DNA of 64,000 nucleotides from Burkholderiaceae bacterium (GTDB lineage: Bacteria; Pseudomonadota; Gammaproteobacteria; Burkholderiales; Burkholderiaceae_B). The notes beneath the pieces were generated by a model. The model saw only the letters and a list, made by a program, of their open reading frames with translations, searched no databases and was not told where the DNA came from. Each line of letters begins with the position of its first letter. The stretch's first letter is position 1. The DNA lies in contig JAMNXR010000015.1 in assembly GCA_023653055.1 (NCBI GenBank), positions 1 through 64,000 on the forward strand. Direction: 5' to 3'. Made by a program: the position numbers and the translations under genes. Shown here piece by piece: positions 37,103 through 45,872 of this stretch.

Positions 37103-38383
37103 ATGCCGCAAACAGATCACGTTGTCATTATCGGAGCGGGTATTATTGGCGCAACTAGTGCCTTTCAATGCCTCAATGCGGGCTTGCGCGTCACCTTGAT
37201 CGAGCCAGACCGTCCGGGGGACGAACAGGCCGCGAGCTTTGGCAACGCGGGTTGGCTTTCTTCGCACTCAGTATTGCCGGCGGCCACACCCGGTGCATGG
37301 AAAAATGTACCGAAATGGCTTGCAGATCCGTTAGGCCCCCTCGCAATTCGTTGGAAATATTTTCCACGTGCCTTGCCTTGGCTGGCACGTTACCTGAACG
37401 CGGCCTCTAATTACACAAAAATAGCGCACACAGCCGTTGCACTGCGCAGTCTTCTGGCCGGGGCGCCTGCCTTGCATCAAGAAATGGCCGAGCAAGCTGG
37501 CGTGAGCCATCTAATTGTGCGCACCGGGCTTTTACATGCCTATCTCTCTCAGTCTCACTTTTTGCAGGATGCAAAAGCCTGGGATATCCGACGCAAAGAA
37601 GGCATCTCGTGGCAAGAACTTGACGCCTCCGCACTTGCTGCGCTCGAACCTGACCTCGATCGTCGCTACACCTTTGGTGTACTGGTTCCAGAAACAGGAA
37701 GTTGCCGCAATCCTGGAGCTTACACGGCTGCACTGATTGCCTATGCTCAAAAGAGAGGCGCGCAATTCATCCGTGCCCGGGCAACCGGATTTCGTATTGA
37801 ACACGGTCATCTCAAGGCCGTACTGACTGATCAGGGTGAAGTGATTTGCGACAAAGCCGTTATCGCCATCGGAGCCCGATCCAAAGAACTAGCGCGCTTG
37901 GCAGGCGATCGCGTCTCCATTGAGTCTGAGCGCGGCTACCACGCGGTTGTCAGTGCGCCTGAAGCGGGTCCCCGCATTCCCACCATGTTTGCGGACCGTA
38001 AAGTCATCGTAACCGGGATGGAACAAGGACTCCGTGTAGCGGGTCAGGTTGAAATTGCTGAAAAAGACGACATACCGGATTGGCGACGTGCCGAAATTTT
38101 ACGTAAACACCTCGTGGCGATTTACCCAAAACTTCCTCAGGATCTGTCTACAGACCGCATCAAAATCTGGATGGGACGTCGCCCGAGCACCCCTGATGGA
38201 CTTCCTTGCATTGGTCTTGCCTCGGGCTGTCGGGATATTATTCACGCGTACGGACATGGTCACGTCGGGTTAGTGGGCTCAGCGCGTACAGGTCGCTTGG
38301 TTGCACAACTGGCTTCAGGCACTGAGCCGGAAATTAATCTGGCGCCCTTTAGTCCCCAGCGCTTCAAGCCTTTTTACCAATGA
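37103..38383 (+). CDS. FAD-dependent D-amino-acid dehydrogenase-like oxidoreductase
   Basis: 426 residues, DAO family. N-terminal FAD motif IIGAGIIGATSAFQCLNAGL, then SFGNAGWLSSHSVLPAATPG as in DadA; C-terminal IWMGRRPSTPDGLPCIG and AYGHGHVGLVGSA. It probably oxidises an amino or imino acid with transfer to quinone, substrate unknown. It is a distant paralogue of dadA at 16065. It starts a plus-strand run that continues with a CDF transporter and a leuC/leuD pair, and diverges from the hydroxyacid dehydrogenase/Bug operon. Confidence 0.88.
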   Translation: MPQTDHVVIIGAGIIGATSAFQCLNAGLRVTLIEPDRPGDEQAASFGNAGWLSSHSVLPAATPGAWKNVPKWLADPLGPLAIRWKYFPRALPWLARYLNAASNYTKIAHTAVALRSLLAGAPALHQEMAEQAGVSHLIVRTGLLHAYLSQSHFLQDAKAWDIRRKEGISWQELDASALAALEPDLDRRYTFGVLVPETGSCRNPGAYTAALIAYAQKRGAQFIRARATGFRIEHGHLKAVLTDQGEVICDKAVIAIGARSKELARLAGDRVSIESERGYHAVVSAPEAGPRIPTMFADRKVIVTGMEQGLRVAGQVEIAEKDDIPDWRRAEILRKHLVAIYPKLPQDLSTDRIKIWMGRRPSTPDGLPCIGLASGCRDIIHAYGHGHVGLVGSARTGRLVAQLASGTEPEINLAPFSPQRFKPFYQ

Positions 38384-38408
38384 CTGCGCTATCACCGGGG
38401 TATTGTGC

Positions 38409-39371
38409 ATGAAACTTCCTGACCTCCAAGACGACAGTGAAGATACCGCGTTCACCATTGAACAACGTGCCGCTGCCGCAAACAAAAGTACCTGGGTCAG
38501 TGTGTGCGTCAACATCGTACTGTCCATCACTCAAATTGGAGTGGGCATCTTTGCTAAGTCTCAGGCCTTGATCGCCGACGGCGTGCATTCTTTGTCCGAT
38601 TTAGTGGGCGATTTTGTCGTGCTTTTTGCCAGCCATCACAGCAAAAAAGACGCGGATGAAGATCATCCCTATGGTCATCAGCGCTTTGAAACTGCTGCAT
38701 CGATGGTCTTGGGTGTTTTGTTAATCATCGTTGCGCTCGGTATGCTTTGGGCTGCATTTGAGAAGCTCAAGAATCCAGAAGATATCCCGGTCGTTCATGG
38801 CGCTGCACTGTGGATCGTTGGCATCGCCCTTGTATCCAAAGAGGTTTTATTTCGCTACATGCTAAAAATCGCCAAGCGCGTCAAATCAAGCATGTTGGTT
38901 GCGAATGCTTGGCATGCGCGCTCTGATGCCGCGTCATCCCTTGTGGTCGCGATCGGCATTATTGGCAACCTTGCGGGCTACCCCATCTTGGATCCGATCG
39001 CCGCCCTATTTGTTGGATTGATGGTTGGAAAAATGGGCTGGACCTTTGGTTCGAGTGCTTTTCACGATTTGATGGATCGTTCTGCAGACGAGCAAGAGGT
39101 TGCTGCCATTACGGCCACGCTTTTGCAAACGCCAGGTGTACTCGGTGCACACGACATCAAAACACGCAAAATGGGTGACATGATTTTGGTAGATGCGCAC
39201 ATTGAGGTCAGCGCGTATTTGTCCGTCGTGGAAGGTCATGATATCGGCTTAGCCGCCCGCCAAGCTGTGATGCAAAGGCATCGCGTCTTGAATCTATTGA
39301 CGCATATAGATCCAGTGCCATCACGAACGGATCCACACATTACCGCCCACACCTCTGCCGCAAATCAATAG
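38409..39371 (+). CDS. Cation diffusion facilitator (divalent metal efflux)
   Basis: 320 residues from the ATG at 38409. Metal-site motifs are GVHSLSDLVGD (H60, D64), DHPYGHQRFE in the loop after TM2, and HARSDAASS (HxxxD) in TM5; the C-terminal cytoplasmic domain starts near 220. Members export Zn, Fe, Mn or Co against protons; the ion cannot be settled from sequence. It is 25 bases downstream of the DAO gene and 10 bases upstream of leuC-like, an odd place for a metal exporter. Confidence 0.9.
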   Translation: MKLPDLQDDSEDTAFTIEQRAAAANKSTWVSVCVNIVLSITQIGVGIFAKSQALIADGVHSLSDLVGDFVVLFASHHSKKDADEDHPYGHQRFETAASMVLGVLLIIVALGMLWAAFEKLKNPEDIPVVHGAALWIVGIALVSKEVLFRYMLKIAKRVKSSMLVANAWHARSDAASSLVVAIGIIGNLAGYPILDPIAALFVGLMVGKMGWTFGSSAFHDLMDRSADEQEVAAITATLLQTPGVLGAHDIKTRKMGDMILVDAHIEVSAYLSVVEGHDIGLAARQAVMQRHRVLNLLTHIDPVPSRTDPHITAHTSAANQ

Positions 39372-39381
39372 GAAATCCAAG

Positions 39382-40809
39382 ATGGTGTCCCCGTCTCCTC
39401 TTGCACTTTCTCTCTTCGAGAAAATTTGGCGTCAACACGTCATCGTTGAGCGAGAAACCGGTCCTTCTTTGCTCTACATAGACCGTCACCTCATTCACGA
39501 GGGCTCGTTTCATGCGTTCAGTGCCCTGCGCGAACGGGGTCTCTCGTTGCGCAACCCGAAGCAAATATTTGGTGTAGCGGACCATTATGTCCCGACAATT
39601 AGCCGCAAACCTCAGGATGCCGCTACGCCAGAAATCACGCAAATGATCACGCGCTTTGAAAAAAATATGCAATGGAGTGGTGCCCATTATTTCCCCATTG
39701 ACGATCCGCGACAAGGTATCGTCCACGTCATGGGACCTGAACAAGGCATCACCCTGCCCGGCTCGACGCTTACCTGCAGCGATAGCCATACCTCGACGCA
39801 CGGTGCGTTTGGTGCGCTCGCTTTTGGTATCGGTCAATCAGAAAGCACACATGTACTGGCCACTCAGACACTCTGGCAACCCAAACCCAAAGGGTTGCGC
39901 GTTTTGCTAACGGGCCAGCCTCGTGCAGGCGTTTCGGGTAAAGACATTATTCTGGCGCTGATTGCACAAATAGGCTCCTCAGGCGCCACGGGGCATGCCG
40001 TAGAATTCGCTGGACCCGCGATGGGTGCGCTTTCGCTTGAAGATCGACTGACAATGTGCAACATGACCATCGAAGCGGGTGCACGCTTTGGCATCATTGC
40101 ACCGGATGATCGCGTATTTGATTATTTATATGGCCGTCCCTTTGCGCCACAACAAGGTGAATGGGATCAGGCACTGGTGCGCTGGCGTCAATTGTCCTCT
40201 GATCCCGGTTGCACATGGGATCATGAGATCGAACTGGACCTGAACGTACTCGCACCCATGGTGACCTGGGGTACGAGTCCAGAGGCCGCCTTGCCTATTA
40301 CAGGTACGATTCCAAACCCAATGGATGTGTCTAGCATTGCTCTGCGTCAGTCCATGGTGGATGCGCTGCGTTATATGGCGCTCACGCCTGGCACACCCCT
40401 CAACACGATCAAAATCGACCGCGTATTTATTGGTTCGTGTACCAATGCACGGCTTGCGGACTTGCGCAGTGCGGCTGCAATTTTCAAAGGCACGCGCTCC
40501 AAGGTGCCCGGCATCGTGGTGGCGGGCTCGATGCATGTCAAGCGTGCCGCAGAACAAGAAGGACTCGATCTGATTTTCAAACAGGCCGGGTTGGAGTGGC
40601 GTGAGCCTGGTTGTTCGATGTGTGTGGGTATCAATGGCGATACAGCACCAGCAGGCGAGCGGATCGCATCCACCTCAAATCGCAACTTCGTTGGACGTCA
40701 GGGGCCTGGCGTTAGAACCCACCTGATGAGTCCGGCGATGGTTGCAGCAGCTGCGATCACAGGTCACTTGACCGATGTGCGGGCATTACATGACAGGATG
40801 TCCCAATGA
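39382..40809 (+). CDS. leuC: Aconitase-family hydro-lyase large subunit (LeuC type)
   Basis: 475 residues. Fe-S ligands C353 (GSCTNARLADL), C411 and C414 (CSMCVG) are all present, and the start LYIDRHLIHEG and DSHTSTHGAFGALAFGIG match LeuC. It isomerises 2- to 3-isopropylmalate in leucine synthesis, or in some paralogues hydrates citraconate/citramalate-type C5 acids. The neighbour set (CoA-transferase, HMG-CoA-lyase-like) and the absence of leuB make the second role plausible here, so the gene symbol is tentative. Overlaps leuD by four bases. Confidence 0.88.
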   Translation: MVSPSPLALSLFEKIWRQHVIVERETGPSLLYIDRHLIHEGSFHAFSALRERGLSLRNPKQIFGVADHYVPTISRKPQDAATPEITQMITRFEKNMQWSGAHYFPIDDPRQGIVHVMGPEQGITLPGSTLTCSDSHTSTHGAFGALAFGIGQSESTHVLATQTLWQPKPKGLRVLLTGQPRAGVSGKDIILALIAQIGSSGATGHAVEFAGPAMGALSLEDRLTMCNMTIEAGARFGIIAPDDRVFDYLYGRPFAPQQGEWDQALVRWRQLSSDPGCTWDHEIELDLNVLAPMVTWGTSPEAALPITGTIPNPMDVSSIALRQSMVDALRYMALTPGTPLNTIKIDRVFIGSCTNARLADLRSAAAIFKGTRSKVPGIVVAGSMHVKRAAEQEGLDLIFKQAGLEWREPGCSMCVGINGDTAPAGERIASTSNRNFVGRQGPGVRTHLMSPAMVAAAAITGHLTDVRALHDRMSQ

Positions 40810-41462
40810 CTCCATTTATCACGCTGGATGGCCTCGCGATCCCAATCGAAGGTCGCAACATTGACACAGACCAGATCATTCCCGCACGCTTTCTGAAAAA
40901 AAGTCGTGGCGAGTACGGAGACTATCTGTTTTACGATCTACGAACGAATGCGGAACAACAACCTCGCACTGACTACATTCTCAATCAACCCATTTTTCAA
41001 GGTGCAACCGTCATGGTTTGCGATGAAAATTTTGGTTGTGGCTCTTCTCGTGAGGCGGCGGTCTATGCGTTGGTTGACTTCGGCATACGGGCAGTTTTAG
41101 CCCCAAGTTTTGGCGATATTTTTTATAATAACTGTTTAAAAAATGGGGTGCTTCCAATTGTGCTGCCGAGTGCGCTACTCAACACGTTGCGTCAACAGCT
41201 GACGCAAACGGCAGCATCCACATCACCTGCCGCAACCGACTTCGCTGCGCTGAAGATCGCCATTGATCTCGCACAGCGCAGTGTGCACTGTTCACATTTT
41301 CCTGAGCCTCAACGCTTTGACATCGATCCGTTCTGGCAAGAATGTTTAATGAAAGGAGTGGATGAAATCGCACTCACGTTAGGCTACAGTGCGCAAATTC
41401 AAGCCTTTGAACGACACCATAGAAAAAATCAACCGTGGTTAGCACCTGAACCCTCCAACTAG
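40806..41462 (+). CDS. leuD: Aconitase-family hydro-lyase small subunit (LeuD type)
   Basis: 218-residue swivelling domain partner of LeuC. NIDTDQIIPARFLKKSR and NFGCGSSREAAVYALVDFGIRAVLAPSFGDIF (parts) match LeuD. ATG overlaps the leuC stop (ATGA), giving equal production. The usual C-terminal FERHHRKNQPW is present. As for LeuC, leucine synthesis or C5-acid hydration are both possible. Confidence 0.9.
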   Translation: MTPFITLDGLAIPIEGRNIDTDQIIPARFLKKSRGEYGDYLFYDLRTNAEQQPRTDYILNQPIFQGATVMVCDENFGCGSSREAAVYALVDFGIRAVLAPSFGDIFYNNCLKNGVLPIVLPSALLNTLRQQLTQTAASTSPAATDFAALKIAIDLAQRSVHCSHFPEPQRFDIDPFWQECLMKGVDEIALTLGYSAQIQAFERHHRKNQPWLAPEPSN

Positions 41463-41474
41463 GTCCACATCATT

Positions 41475-42665
41475 ATGTCTCTTCCACTCAGTGGCCTGCG
41501 GGTCATCGAACTTGGCCAACTCATCGCTGGCCCATTTGCCTCAAAGATTCTCGCTGAATTTGGCGCAGATGTGATCAAGATTGAGCCCCCCAAAACAGGG
41601 GATCCTTTGCGAACATGGCGGCTGCTTCATGAGGGTACGTCCGTCTGGTGGGCGGCTCACGCGCGCAACAAGCGTTCCGTCACCCTTGATCTGCGACAGC
41701 CTGAGGGTCAAGAGATCATCCGCCAACTCGCGAAGGATGCGGATATTTTGATTGAAAATTTCCGCCCAGGTGCGATGGAAAAATGGGGCCTAGGCTTTCA
41801 GGCCCTTCATGCAATCAATCCAAAGCTCATCATGCTGCGCGTCTCTGGCTACGGACAGTCTGGCCCGTATCGGGACCGACCTGGCTTTGGTGTGATTGGC
41901 GAAGCGATGGGCGGCCTACGCTACTTGAGCGGCGAGCCCGGTCGGCCACCCGTTAGAGTCGGTGTCTCAATCGGCGATACCCTCTCGGGGCTGCATGGAG
42001 TCATCGGTGTCATGATGGCGCTGCGTCACAGAGAGCAACAAGGGGGAGTAGGACAAGAAGTGGACGTTGCATTGTATGAGTCCGTCTTCAATATGATGGA
42101 AAGTCTACTGCCTGAATACTCAAAGTTTGGTGCAGTTCGGCAACCCTCCGGTGCGAGCATGCCAGGCATTGTGCCCACCAACGCGTATCTCTGCAACGAT
42201 GGCCGATACGCCTTGATCGCGGGTAACGGTGACAGCATTTACAAGCGACTCATGGAAACCATCGGTCGGACTGATTTAGCAACCGATCCCAGCTTAGCCA
42301 ACAACATCGGTCGTGCCGCCAACGCTGATTTGATCGACGCTGCCATTTCCACATATACCCAGCAGCACAGCCTTGATTTTGTCCTTGAAGCCATGAACGC
42401 TGCTGGGGTACCTGCCGGGAAAAGCTATGATGCTGCCGATATTGCGCACGATCCGCACTATCAGGCGCGCGACATGATCTTAGATGCGACCCTACCGGAT
42501 GGCTCGACAGTACAAGTCCCTGGTATTGTGCCAAAATTGAGTCAAACACCCGGACAAGTGACGCGCCCGGCGCCTGAGCTCGGACAACACACCGCTGAAG
42601 TGCTTGGCGAGCTTGGAATCGGTCCCGCGCAACAAGCGGAGTGGAAAGCGCGCGGCATCATCTAA
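41475..42665 (+). CDS. Type III (CaiB/BaiF) CoA-transferase
   Basis: 396 residues. The family start GLRVIELGQLIAGPFASKILAEFGADVIKIE (parts) and RNKRSVTLDLRQPEGQ are clear; the catalytic Asp is D168 in SIGDTLSGLHG. It moves CoA from a donor acyl-CoA to a free acid. Starts 12 bases after leuD and precedes an HMG-CoA-lyase-like gene. With those neighbours a succinyl-CoA:citramalate or itaconate transferase role would fit, but is inference. Confidence 0.93.
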   Translation: MSLPLSGLRVIELGQLIAGPFASKILAEFGADVIKIEPPKTGDPLRTWRLLHEGTSVWWAAHARNKRSVTLDLRQPEGQEIIRQLAKDADILIENFRPGAMEKWGLGFQALHAINPKLIMLRVSGYGQSGPYRDRPGFGVIGEAMGGLRYLSGEPGRPPVRVGVSIGDTLSGLHGVIGVMMALRHREQQGGVGQEVDVALYESVFNMMESLLPEYSKFGAVRQPSGASMPGIVPTNAYLCNDGRYALIAGNGDSIYKRLMETIGRTDLATDPSLANNIGRAANADLIDAAISTYTQQHSLDFVLEAMNAAGVPAGKSYDAADIAHDPHYQARDMILDATLPDGSTVQVPGIVPKLSQTPGQVTRPAPELGQHTAEVLGELGIGPAQQAEWKARGII

Positions 42666-42707
42666 ACACGCGCTGATTTATTGAAAATTTTTGAAAAAGA
42701 TTTGACT

Positions 42708-43658
42708 ATGCAAAACGCACGTCCACGGATTTACATGCAAGAAGTTGCCACGCGCGACGGCTTTCAAAACGAAGCGCAATTTATCGAAACCGAAGATAAG
42801 GTTCGCGTCATTGATGCGCTGAGCCAGTGTGGTTTCGCAAAAATCGAGGTGACCTCTTTTACGTCGCCCAAAGCGATTCCTGCGCTGCGTGATGCGGAGC
42901 GTGTCATGCACGAAATCACCCGACAACCTGGTGTCGAGTACACGGTGCTCGTACCAAACGTTCGCGGAGCGGAGCGCGCACTATCCTGCGGCATTGATGA
43001 GGCAAACCTCGTCATGTCCATGAGCGAGACACACAATCGCTCCAACTTGCGCATGACCCGCGAACAGTCTTTTACTCAACTAGAACAGGTAGTAGCCGCA
43101 ATTTCAGGTAGCACTGTTGCTATCAATATTTCTTTATCCACAAGCTTTGGTTGTCCGATGGAAGGCGATGTGAGCGAAGACGAAGTACTTCGCTGGGTTG
43201 AGCGTTTTGCTCAGTTGGGCGTCAAGCGGGCAACCCTTTGCGATACGACAGGTATGGCTTACCCGTCTCAAGTCCGCTCGCTTTCAGCGCGCGTCAAAGC
43301 GCTGTTTCCAGAGATGGTATTTACGCTGCATTTCCACAATACACGCTCAATGGCGCAAGCGAATGTTCTTGCTGCGATCAGTGCAGGCATTGATCGTTTT
43401 GATGCGTCGTTAGGTGGGATTGGTGGCTGCCCCTATGCGCCTGGCGCCAGCGGCAATGCCTGTACAGAAGATATGGTACACATGCTGGAGCTTGAGGGAT
43501 TTGACACGAACATCGATCTCGATCGCCTGCTTAAGGTATCAGCGATGTTGCCAGGTCTTATTGGACACGATGTGCCCAGCCAACTGCTCAAAGCGGGCGG
43601 ACGCAATACCCTGCATCCTGCCCCTGCCTATGCCGCTGAAATCGGCAAGGCGCTTTAA
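42708..43658 (+). CDS. HMG-CoA lyase-like enzyme (HMGL/DRE-TIM family)
   Basis: 316 residues from the ATG at 42708. The first strand VATRDGFQNEAQF holds the catalytic Arg/Asp, FTLHFHNTRSMA the metal-binding His pair, and GGIGGCPYAPGASGN the HMG-CoA-lyase signature with catalytic C241. It cleaves a 3-hydroxy-3-methylacyl-CoA into acetyl-CoA and an oxo acid. HMG-CoA or citramalyl-CoA are candidate substrates. Last plus-strand gene of the CoA-transferase run, convergent with the FAH gene (6 bases apart). Confidence 0.93.
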   Translation: MQNARPRIYMQEVATRDGFQNEAQFIETEDKVRVIDALSQCGFAKIEVTSFTSPKAIPALRDAERVMHEITRQPGVEYTVLVPNVRGAERALSCGIDEANLVMSMSETHNRSNLRMTREQSFTQLEQVVAAISGSTVAINISLSTSFGCPMEGDVSEDEVLRWVERFAQLGVKRATLCDTTGMAYPSQVRSLSARVKALFPEMVFTLHFHNTRSMAQANVLAAISAGIDRFDASLGGIGGCPYAPGASGNACTEDMVHMLELEGFDTNIDLDRLLKVSAMLPGLIGHDVPSQLLKAGGRNTLHPAPAYAAEIGKAL

Positions 43659-43664
43659 TCAAAA

Positions 43665-44363
43665 TCACACAATGTGAACCTCAAACTCGCCTAGGCCAGC
43701 TACGTGGCCGACGAGTTTGTCACCTTTGACTACGGCCCCCACACCCTCTGGGGTGCCAGTGAAAATCAGGTCGCCGGCCTTGAGCTCAAACAGGCCTGAC
43801 AGATAAGAAATACTCTCAGGAATATTCCAAATCATTTGCGACAAGTCACTGGTCTGCTTTTGCTGACCGTTGACATGCAATGAAATATTGCCCTCTGACA
43901 AAATACCTGTCGTCGTCTTTGGATGAATGGGACCAATCGGTCCTGACTGGTCGAAGCCTTTACCAACTTCCCAAGGGCGACCTTGCTTTTTAGCCTCGCC
44001 CTGCAAATCACGGCGAGTCATATCCAAACCCAATGCGTAACCAAAAACACAGTCATTCGCTTTTTCAACGGGGATATCGCACCCTCCACTGCCTAGCGCG
44101 ACCACCAACTCCATCTCATAGTGCAGATTTGAAGTTTTGACGGGATAAGGCATCTTGCCAGCCTGACCCGCTTGAATGGGAATCAAGGCATCTGCTGGCT
44201 TGCAAAAAAAGAAGGGATCTTCACGTCCTGTAAAACCCATTTCCTTGGCATGCTCCGCATAATTGCGACCGACGCAATACACGCGACGGACCGGAAAAAG
44301 CTGAGTACTACCCACAACGGGTAAACCGATGGTTACCTGTGGTTTAAAGACAAAGTCAGACAT
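43665..44363 (-). CDS. Fumarylacetoacetate hydrolase (FAH) family protein
   Basis: 232 residues from the ATG at 44363, with the family core only. VYCVGRNYAEHAKEMG and HYEMELVVALG (metal Glu ligands), KGFDQSGPIGPI, and FTGTPEGVGAVVKGD are seen, as in fumarylpyruvate hydrolase and 2-oxohept-3-ene-dioate-like hydrolases. It would cleave a 2,4-dioxo acid, using Mg2+. The longer ORF to 44507 lacks a family match and would overlap hemY. It follows hemY by 34 bases on the same strand. Its job is not set by that context; it could belong to aromatic-ring degradation. Confidence 0.9.
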   Translation of the reverse strand: MSDFVFKPQVTIGLPVVGSTQLFPVRRVYCVGRNYAEHAKEMGFTGREDPFFFCKPADALIPIQAGQAGKMPYPVKTSNLHYEMELVVALGSGGCDIPVEKANDCVFGYALGLDMTRRDLQGEAKKQGRPWEVGKGFDQSGPIGPIHPKTTTGILSEGNISLHVNGQQKQTSDLSQMIWNIPESISYLSGLFELKAGDLIFTGTPEGVGAVVKGDKLVGHVAGLGEFEVHIV

Positions 44364-44397
44364 TTGATTGGCATCCAGAGGATAAAAATGTGAAGAA

Positions 44398-45870
44398 TTA
44401 AGCTTTCTTTTCCGGCAAAGGCGGAAGCGTTGAAACAGGTGCAGGCTCGCCAAGACCCACCACAGGAGCGCTATCGAAATACTCGTCGAAATTGTCCTGT
44501 TCAGCATCTACACGCCTTGCCTCACCCGGCTGAAGGGCTGTGGGCTCCAGAGTGGGATCGTGATCCCAATTGGCTGGGAATCCACTTTCAGCAAGATAAG
44601 ACAGTCCCTCTGCATGTAAAACGCCAGGATCGGAAGCGGTGTCTGCAACAGGCAAGAAAGAGTCTGTCGCCAACACTGGCAATAGCGTACCGACCGCAGT
44701 CGCCAAACGCCATTGTGCGGCGGCTTCTTGGGGACGGTTGAGCTTATCGTAAAGGCTGCCAAGCAAAACGTGCACGCGTGCATCTGCGCGTTTGGAGAGG
44801 CTGCGAGAAAGATAGTTTTCAGCTTGCCCCCAAAGCTGCCCCACCAAACATAGATGACCAACAGAGGCGAGTAACTCGGCATCATTGGGGCGAGACTGCA
44901 CCCAAGTCTCGGCCTTTTCAAGTCGGCGTTTCACTTGCGAAGGTTCTGCCCGGGAATAGGCTGTGAGTAGACGCGGATCAAAGGACAGCGGGATAGCCTG
45001 CTCCAAGGCACGAGAAGCTTCTTCGAGTTGTCCATTGGCCTCAAAGGCTGCCGCACCGGCAAGTGCGACCTCGGTCAACGTACGCTCGTCAGTTTTGAGC
45101 TCTTTCCAAAATGCATGCCATTGGCCGTTGTGCGTTGTCTCACGCAGGCGAGCCGCAGCGGCGGACTCAATGATTTGACGTGCCTCAGTTTCGTGCAGTG
45201 CGCCACGACGATTGAGTGTGCGTGCCAACATGTAGACCTTATCGTGCTGCTCTAACTGTCGATAGGCTCTCAGCAACAGACGTAGGGTATGGATATGCCT
45301 GGAACTACGCTCTTGCAGTGGCAAAAGCGCCTCGAGCGCCTGTGCGGCTAAGCCTTGATCCAAATAGAGGTCCGCTGCGCCTGTCGCAAGCGCTTCTTGG
45401 AGAGCACTATCGTCAGACGCTTTTTCTTTGGCAAGCGTAATGAGATGATCACGTCGACCAAACTCGCCCAGCGCGTGGGCGGCACGCGCGGCTGAGAGTG
45501 CCGCAAGCACTTGTCTACTTGCATCTTTGCTACGGTCAAACAACTTGGTCAAATCTTTTTCTGCATGCGAATAACGACCTTCGAGCAGCTCTGTCCACCC
45601 TTGCTCTAACAGCTCTTGGTCTCGCTTGACATGACGGCGACTATTCCAACCGCGGAGACGCGTGGGGATCGCATTGATCCAAGAGGCAACACGAATCAGA
45701 ATATAAAGACAAACGAAAAAGCCGACGATCGCGATGACCGCGAAAGCTAGAGAGACCTGAAGTCTCCAGTCATTGACCAAAACCAATACATGGCCTGTAT
45801 TTTCCCTAAGGACAACCGCAAGCACCACCGCCGCAGTGAACAGAACAAGGGTCCATAACCAAGTACGCAT
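44398..45870 (-). CDS. hemY: HemY-like membrane protein (porphyrin synthesis-associated, TPR)
   Basis: 490 residues. Two N-terminal membrane helices (about 5-20 and 38-62, LVLFTAAVVLAVVLREN and AFAVIAIVGFFVCLYILI), the HemY N domain, then a TPR-rich helical region to about 400. The Ala/Pro-rich tail is unstructured. It is the last gene of hemC-hemD-hemX-hemY, the common order in gamma- and betaproteobacteria. The function is not enzymatic in any known way; it is thought to help tetrapyrrole synthesis. This is not the protoporphyrinogen oxidase HemY of Bacillus. Confidence 0.9.
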   Translation of the reverse strand: MRTWLWTLVLFTAAVVLAVVLRENTGHVLVLVNDWRLQVSLAFAVIAIVGFFVCLYILIRVASWINAIPTRLRGWNSRRHVKRDQELLEQGWTELLEGRYSHAEKDLTKLFDRSKDASRQVLAALSAARAAHALGEFGRRDHLITLAKEKASDDSALQEALATGAADLYLDQGLAAQALEALLPLQERSSRHIHTLRLLLRAYRQLEQHDKVYMLARTLNRRGALHETEARQIIESAAAARLRETTHNGQWHAFWKELKTDERTLTEVALAGAAAFEANGQLEEASRALEQAIPLSFDPRLLTAYSRAEPSQVKRRLEKAETWVQSRPNDAELLASVGHLCLVGQLWGQAENYLSRSLSKRADARVHVLLGSLYDKLNRPQEAAAQWRLATAVGTLLPVLATDSFLPVADTASDPGVLHAEGLSYLAESGFPANWDHDPTLEPTALQPGEARRVDAEQDNFDEYFDSAPVVGLGEPAPVSTLPPLPEKKA

Positions 45871-45872
45871 CG

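Noticed and set aside
43665-44507. Longer FAH frame to 44507
   Set aside because: The extra 48 residues overlap hemY coding and carry no FAH motif; the domain starts at 44363.
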